Below the pieces are notes generated by a model. That model did not search any database. It was given only the letters and a program-made list of their open reading frames with translations, and was not told the origin of the DNA. A DNA stretch of 64,000 bases from Roseibium sp. Sym1 (GTDB lineage Bacteria; Pseudomonadota; Alphaproteobacteria; Rhizobiales; Stappiaceae). The position numbers and the translations under genes were made by a program. Location of the stretch: positions 3,198,501-3,262,500 of the forward strand of contig NZ_CP114786.1 in the NCBI RefSeq assembly GCF_027359675.1, in the 5' to 3' direction. Shown one piece after another: positions 61,022-64,000 of this stretch (its first letter is position 1; every line of letters begins with the position of its first letter).

Positions 61022-61346
61022 CTTAGATCATAAAAGGGATTTTGTTATTTCATGTCAATGTCGAAGGCTGGCTAGAACTCAGAAACAAGGTGTTGCATAA
61101 GTCATGACTACTTACCCTGTTCACGACCTTACCTACATCCTGCTGCTCGGGGGCTGGCCAGCTGGACGACGCTCGCAGCCTTCAACAATCTTCGAGATTT
61201 CGGTCACGGGGCTAGGTGTGGAATCCAAAAAGGTTGTTCACTCGCATTGAAGATCTGAGACTGGTTGGTGACCAAACCTAATCAGCTTCAGGATCGATGG
61301 AATGAACAACCCGCATCAGCAGCGCCGGATGGCGCTGCCTCTCTCT
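61022..61346. other. Gene-free region at the right edge of the low-GC insertion
   Basis: About 325 nt. No credible gene; a short open stretch near 61125-61250 has protein-like character but no start context. It may contain decayed mobile-element sequence; nothing specific was identified. Confidence 0.4.
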
Positions 61347-61781
61347 TTAGTATTTCGAGATCTGGACGCGATTCCAGAGGTTGATCATGCCGACACAGGT
61401 CGTCATGAGGGAGATCATTTCGTCGGAATAGTGCTTGCGCAGATTGCCCCTCAAAGAGGCGTAATCCGCATCGCGGTCCAGATAGGTCAGTGCCTCGGCC
61501 CAGGCAAAGGCGGCCTTTTCCGCTGCGCTGAAATCGGAAACATGTTTCCACGCCGCCAACCGGTCCAGACGCTCACTGGTCTCGCCATCCCGTCTGGCGT
61601 CGCGGCTATGCATCTTCACGCAGTAGGCGCATTCGTTGATCTGGGAGATCCGCAGCTCGATGAGATGCGAGAGGGAAGGGGGCAGCCCCTTTTCCGCCAT
61701 GAGGGCATGTGTCTGGCCGAGATGTGTCATCAGGTCCGGCAACTGGGTTTCGTGAACGATCGCCTTGGTGTCAGCTTCCAT
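61347..61781 (-). CDS. Carboxymuconolactone decarboxylase/AhpD-like family protein
   Basis: 144 residues with the CMD/AhpD signature ECAYCVKMHSRDA: Cys51-x-x-Cys54 and His58, plus the family helix pattern before and after it. Proteins of this type are thiol-dependent peroxidase-like or reductase-like enzymes and are the usual genomic partners of ECF41 sigma factors. The ECF41 gene is about 4 kb away, separated by the MFS transporter and a low-GC insertion, so a split partnership is possible. I found no ECF41-type promoter directly upstream. Confidence 0.9.
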   Translation of the reverse strand: MEADTKAIVHETQLPDLMTHLGQTHALMAEKGLPPSLSHLIELRISQINECAYCVKMHSRDARRDGETSERLDRLAAWKHVSDFSAAEKAAFAWAEALTYLDRDADYASLRGNLRKHYSDEMISLMTTCVGMINLWNRVQISKY

Positions 61782-61874
61782 AAGTCCGTACTCCGTTGGT
61801 TTGGGAATGACCTACTGGAAACGAATGAAGCCCTGAAAAGGTGACGTGCTGAGAGCTGGTCCGGCGAGGGCTGT

Positions 61875-62870
61875 TCAAGCTCGCAGAAGCCAGCCGCCAA
61901 TTGCCGGTGTCGCGGCATCGCGCTGAGCGGCGACTTCCTTCAAACGGTCTTTCAGAAAGGTCCGGAAACTCAGGAGCTTGGCATCGTTGCGCCTGCTCCT
62001 TTGAAGACACATGTGCAGCGAGTTGGACACGAACACCTTTTCCTCGAACAGTTCGATGAGATCACCGCTCGCAAGGTAGGGGTCCACGAGCTGGTTGGGC
62101 AGCTGGGAAATTCCGTGACCGGCCAGTACGAGTTTCAGGATTTCCTCGGTATCCGTCGACAGGAAATTGCCGGTGAACCGACGGTAGATGATGTCCGCGT
62201 CGGTCTTGAAACGCCACTGGAACACCGAGTGATCGGACGGAAACCGGAAATTCAGGCAATTGAACCGGCCAAGGTCGTCGACAGTGTCCGGAAATGTCTG
62301 ATCCTTGAAATAGTCCGGTGAAGCAACCGTCCTGAAGCGGATGTCCATGAGCTTGGTCGCGATCATGTCCTGGTGCCGGATACGCCCGCTGCGGAAATAG
62401 ATATCGACTTCGCCCGAAGTCACATCGGCGCGGCCATCGCTGAGGCGCAGATCCACGGTCATTTTCGGGTGTTTTTCCAGATACCGGTGGATCACGGGCG
62501 TCAGAAAAAAGCGGCCGAAAAGCACGGATGACTCAATCGTCAGGACGCCGGCAGGCTCGGCGGAAAAGGCGGAAACCTCGCTTTCCACATTTTCGATTTC
62601 CGAGAGCACGGTGCGCATGCCCCGGACATAGATCTCACCGGCCTCCGTCAGGGCGATGCTGCGCGTGTTGCGCAGGAGAAGGGGCGTGCCGACGGCCTGT
62701 TCGAGCAAAGCGATGTTCTTGCTGGCGGCGCTGCGGGTCATGTTCAGCGCCCGCGCGCCGGCAGCAATGCTGCCGCCCTCCACGGCGGCAATCAGGGTGC
62801 GGACCAGATGAAGCTTGGTGTTCAAGGGGTGTTTCTCGCTGTCAACTTTTTGGAACCGGAAGAGTGACAA
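61875..62870 (-). CDS. LysR family transcriptional regulator
   Basis: About 331 residues if TTG 62870 is the start; a TTG at 62825 is an alternative because the operator-like palindrome overlaps 62870. N-terminal winged helix (about 17-75, with GSIAAGARALNMTRSAASKNIALLE) and a substrate-binding domain (about 105-305). It is divergent from the oxidoreductase gene, the usual layout for a LysR regulator and its target. Confidence 0.92.
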   Translation of the reverse strand: MSLFRFQKVDSEKHPLNTKLHLVRTLIAAVEGGSIAAGARALNMTRSAASKNIALLEQAVGTPLLLRNTRSIALTEAGEIYVRGMRTVLSEIENVESEVSAFSAEPAGVLTIESSVLFGRFFLTPVIHRYLEKHPKMTVDLRLSDGRADVTSGEVDIYFRSGRIRHQDMIATKLMDIRFRTVASPDYFKDQTFPDTVDDLGRFNCLNFRFPSDHSVFQWRFKTDADIIYRRFTGNFLSTDTEEILKLVLAGHGISQLPNQLVDPYLASGDLIELFEEKVFVSNSLHMCLQRSRRNDAKLLSFRTFLKDRLKEVAAQRDAATPAIGGWLLRA

Positions 62871-62889
62871 ATCCGTATCTTTTTTGTCA
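62865..62889. promoter_or_regulatory. Inverted repeat, probable LysR operator
   Basis: TGACAAA (62865-62871) and TTTGTCA (62883-62889) are perfect 7-bp arms with an 11-nt centre, in the short gap between the divergent LysR and oxidoreductase genes. Confidence 0.6.
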
Positions 62890-62938
62890 ACACCGGGGAC
62901 GCTAGCTGTATCGCACCAACAACGAAAGGTGCAGATGC

Positions 62939-63955
62939 ATGCGCTATTATGTGCTCGATCCCGTCGGAAGTATCGAAAACCTCCAGCTCAGAGAGGGAGC
63001 CGTTCCGGTTCCGCGCGGGGACACGGATGTGGTCGTCAAGGTCAAGGCGGCCACGCTCAACTACAAGGATCTGGTGCTGGCTCTCGGCTGGTTGCCGCTG
63101 AACAACGGCGATGCGGACTACGTGCCGCTGTCGGATGGCGCCGGCAAGGTTGTCGGCGTCGGTCCGGGTGTCCGAAACCTGCAGCCGGGGGACAGGGTCG
63201 TCCCGTCCTTTTTTCCGGATTGGGAAACGGGCGAGCCGGCGGGCGACGAGAAGTCGCTTGGACGTGAACTGACCGGAATGCTTGCGGAATATGTCTGTCT
63301 GCCGGAACAAGCGCTGGTCAGGATACCCGATTCAATGAGTTATGCCGAAGCCGCAGCGTTTCCCTGCGCCGGCGTGACCGCCTGGCATGCCTTGTGTGAA
63401 AAAGGGCCGGTAACGGAAGAACACACGGTCCTGACCCTCGGGACCGGCGGTGTTTCCATGTTCGCACTGCAGATCGCAAAGGCAAAGGGTGCAACGGTCA
63501 TTGCGACAACGGGAAGCGCGGAAAAGGCGCAGCTGCTGCACCGGGTCGGCGCCGACCATGTGATCAATTACCGCGAGACAGAAGAGTGGGACAAGGAAGT
63601 CCTGCGTCTGACCGACGGAAAAGGAGCGGATATCATCGTTGAGGTCGGCGGTGCGCAAACGTTCCAGAAGTCAATGAACGCCGCCGCCTTCGGCGGACGC
63701 ATTTCGTGTGTCGGTGTCCTTGCCGGCGTCGACGGTCACGCCGACCCGACCAGCATATTGTTCAAGTCCCTGTCGGTCGATGGCGTTTATGTCGGCAACA
63801 CGCAGATGCTGCATGACGTGATTGCATTCTACGACAGGAACCGCCTTCGTCCGATCATGGATGCCGAGACATTTCCGTTCGAGGATGCCGGCAAGGCCTA
63901 TGCGCGGCTCTTGCAGCAGAGCCATTTCGGCAAAATCGCACTTCAGATCCAGTAA
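62939..63955 (+). CDS. NAD(P)-dependent MDR-family oxidoreductase (zinc-independent quinone-reductase/alcohol-dehydrogenase-like)
   Basis: 338 residues. GroES-like domain (about 25-130) with NYKDLVLALG and LSDGAGKVVGVG, then a Rossmann domain (about 140-285) with LTLGTGGVSMFALQIAKAKGA (nucleotide site) and ATTGSAEK. The catalytic-zinc cysteine of classical alcohol dehydrogenases is absent, and there is no four-cysteine structural-zinc loop, so it belongs with the zinc-independent members. Substrate unknown; it is a likely target of the divergent LysR regulator. Confidence 0.92.
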   Translation: MRYYVLDPVGSIENLQLREGAVPVPRGDTDVVVKVKAATLNYKDLVLALGWLPLNNGDADYVPLSDGAGKVVGVGPGVRNLQPGDRVVPSFFPDWETGEPAGDEKSLGRELTGMLAEYVCLPEQALVRIPDSMSYAEAAAFPCAGVTAWHALCEKGPVTEEHTVLTLGTGGVSMFALQIAKAKGATVIATTGSAEKAQLLHRVGADHVINYRETEEWDKEVLRLTDGKGADIIVEVGGAQTFQKSMNAAAFGGRISCVGVLAGVDGHADPTSILFKSLSVDGVYVGNTQMLHDVIAFYDRNRLRPIMDAETFPFEDAGKAYARLLQQSHFGKIALQIQ

Positions 63956-63982
63956 ATCTCCAACTCCGAAAGGAAATACCAG

Positions 63983-64000
63983 ATGGCAAAGTCACTGCCG
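63983..64000 (+). CDS. Start of a further gene, truncated by the window edge
   Basis: ATG at 63983 preceded by AAAGGAAA, only six codons visible (MAKSLP). It lies 27 bp after the oxidoreductase gene in the same direction, so it probably belongs to the same operon. Nothing more can be said. Confidence 0.45.

Noticed and set aside
1..64000. tRNA, rRNA or CRISPR arrays
   Set aside because: None was recognised by eye on either strand; no regularly spaced repeats were seen.

Overview
The window looks like a chromosomal stretch of an alphaproteobacterium, most likely a marine Rhizobiales/Stappiaceae-type heterotroph (Roseibium/Labrenzia-like; inferred from gene content, not from a marker gene). 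Supporting signs are the high GC content, a complete PhyR-NepR-EcfG general stress response (an alphaproteobacterial trademark), an HWE-family histidine kinase, two TRAP transporters, a CheD-containing chemotaxis operon and a cupin related to DMSP lyases.

Layout. 1-3838: a TRAP transporter (dctP partial, dctQ, dctM) translationally coupled to a quinate/shikimate-dehydrogenase-like gene. 4167-7091: a membrane chemoreceptor with a C-terminal PilZ domain, followed by a BLUF blue-light sensor. 7842-20401: a long chemotaxis cluster (STAS, cheY, cheA, cheW, a soluble four-PAS chemoreceptor, cheR, cheD, cheB, an MCP-like protein with a CheZ-like motif) that ends in a STAS / REC-PP2C / HATPase partner-switching module. 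20587-33609: the general stress response island. It holds nepR-ecfG, divergent phyR, an HWE kinase and a FATGUY-type receiver, surrounded by stress-type genes (DUF992, PRC-barrel, PLDc_N, DUF1328, CsbD-like, Dps, DUF883, AI-2E family). Eight sites match or nearly match the EcfG promoter GGAAC-N16/17-CGTT. 33656-34737: a Crp/Fnr regulator and a 261-bp MITE-like element. 34799-46162: a ten-gene leftward unit (dctPQM, iclR and a pim-like beta-oxidation set) behind a palindromic operator. 46505-55533: a serine hydrolase, a CHAP/TIGR02594-like amidase, a phospholipase D lipoprotein and a yhiI-rbbA-yhhJ-type ABC exporter. 55627-64000: a DMSP-lyase-like cupin, an ECF41-type sigma factor with its own promoter and an MFS transporter, a low-GC insertion with a frameshifted Hint-domain gene and a lipoprotein, then a CMD protein, a LysR regulator and a divergent MDR oxidoreductase.

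How the parts work together. The strongest unusual signal is the HWE kinase at 27251. Its membrane domain carries all seven residues known to be needed for ethylene binding in plant ETR1, with nearly the same spacing, and it sits inside the general stress locus. An ethylene-like signal feeding PhyR/EcfG is therefore a concrete hypothesis. Other points worth following are the putative CheZ-like phosphatase, the partner switch inside a chemotaxis operon, the light and c-di-GMP inputs next to that operon, and the broken Hint gene.
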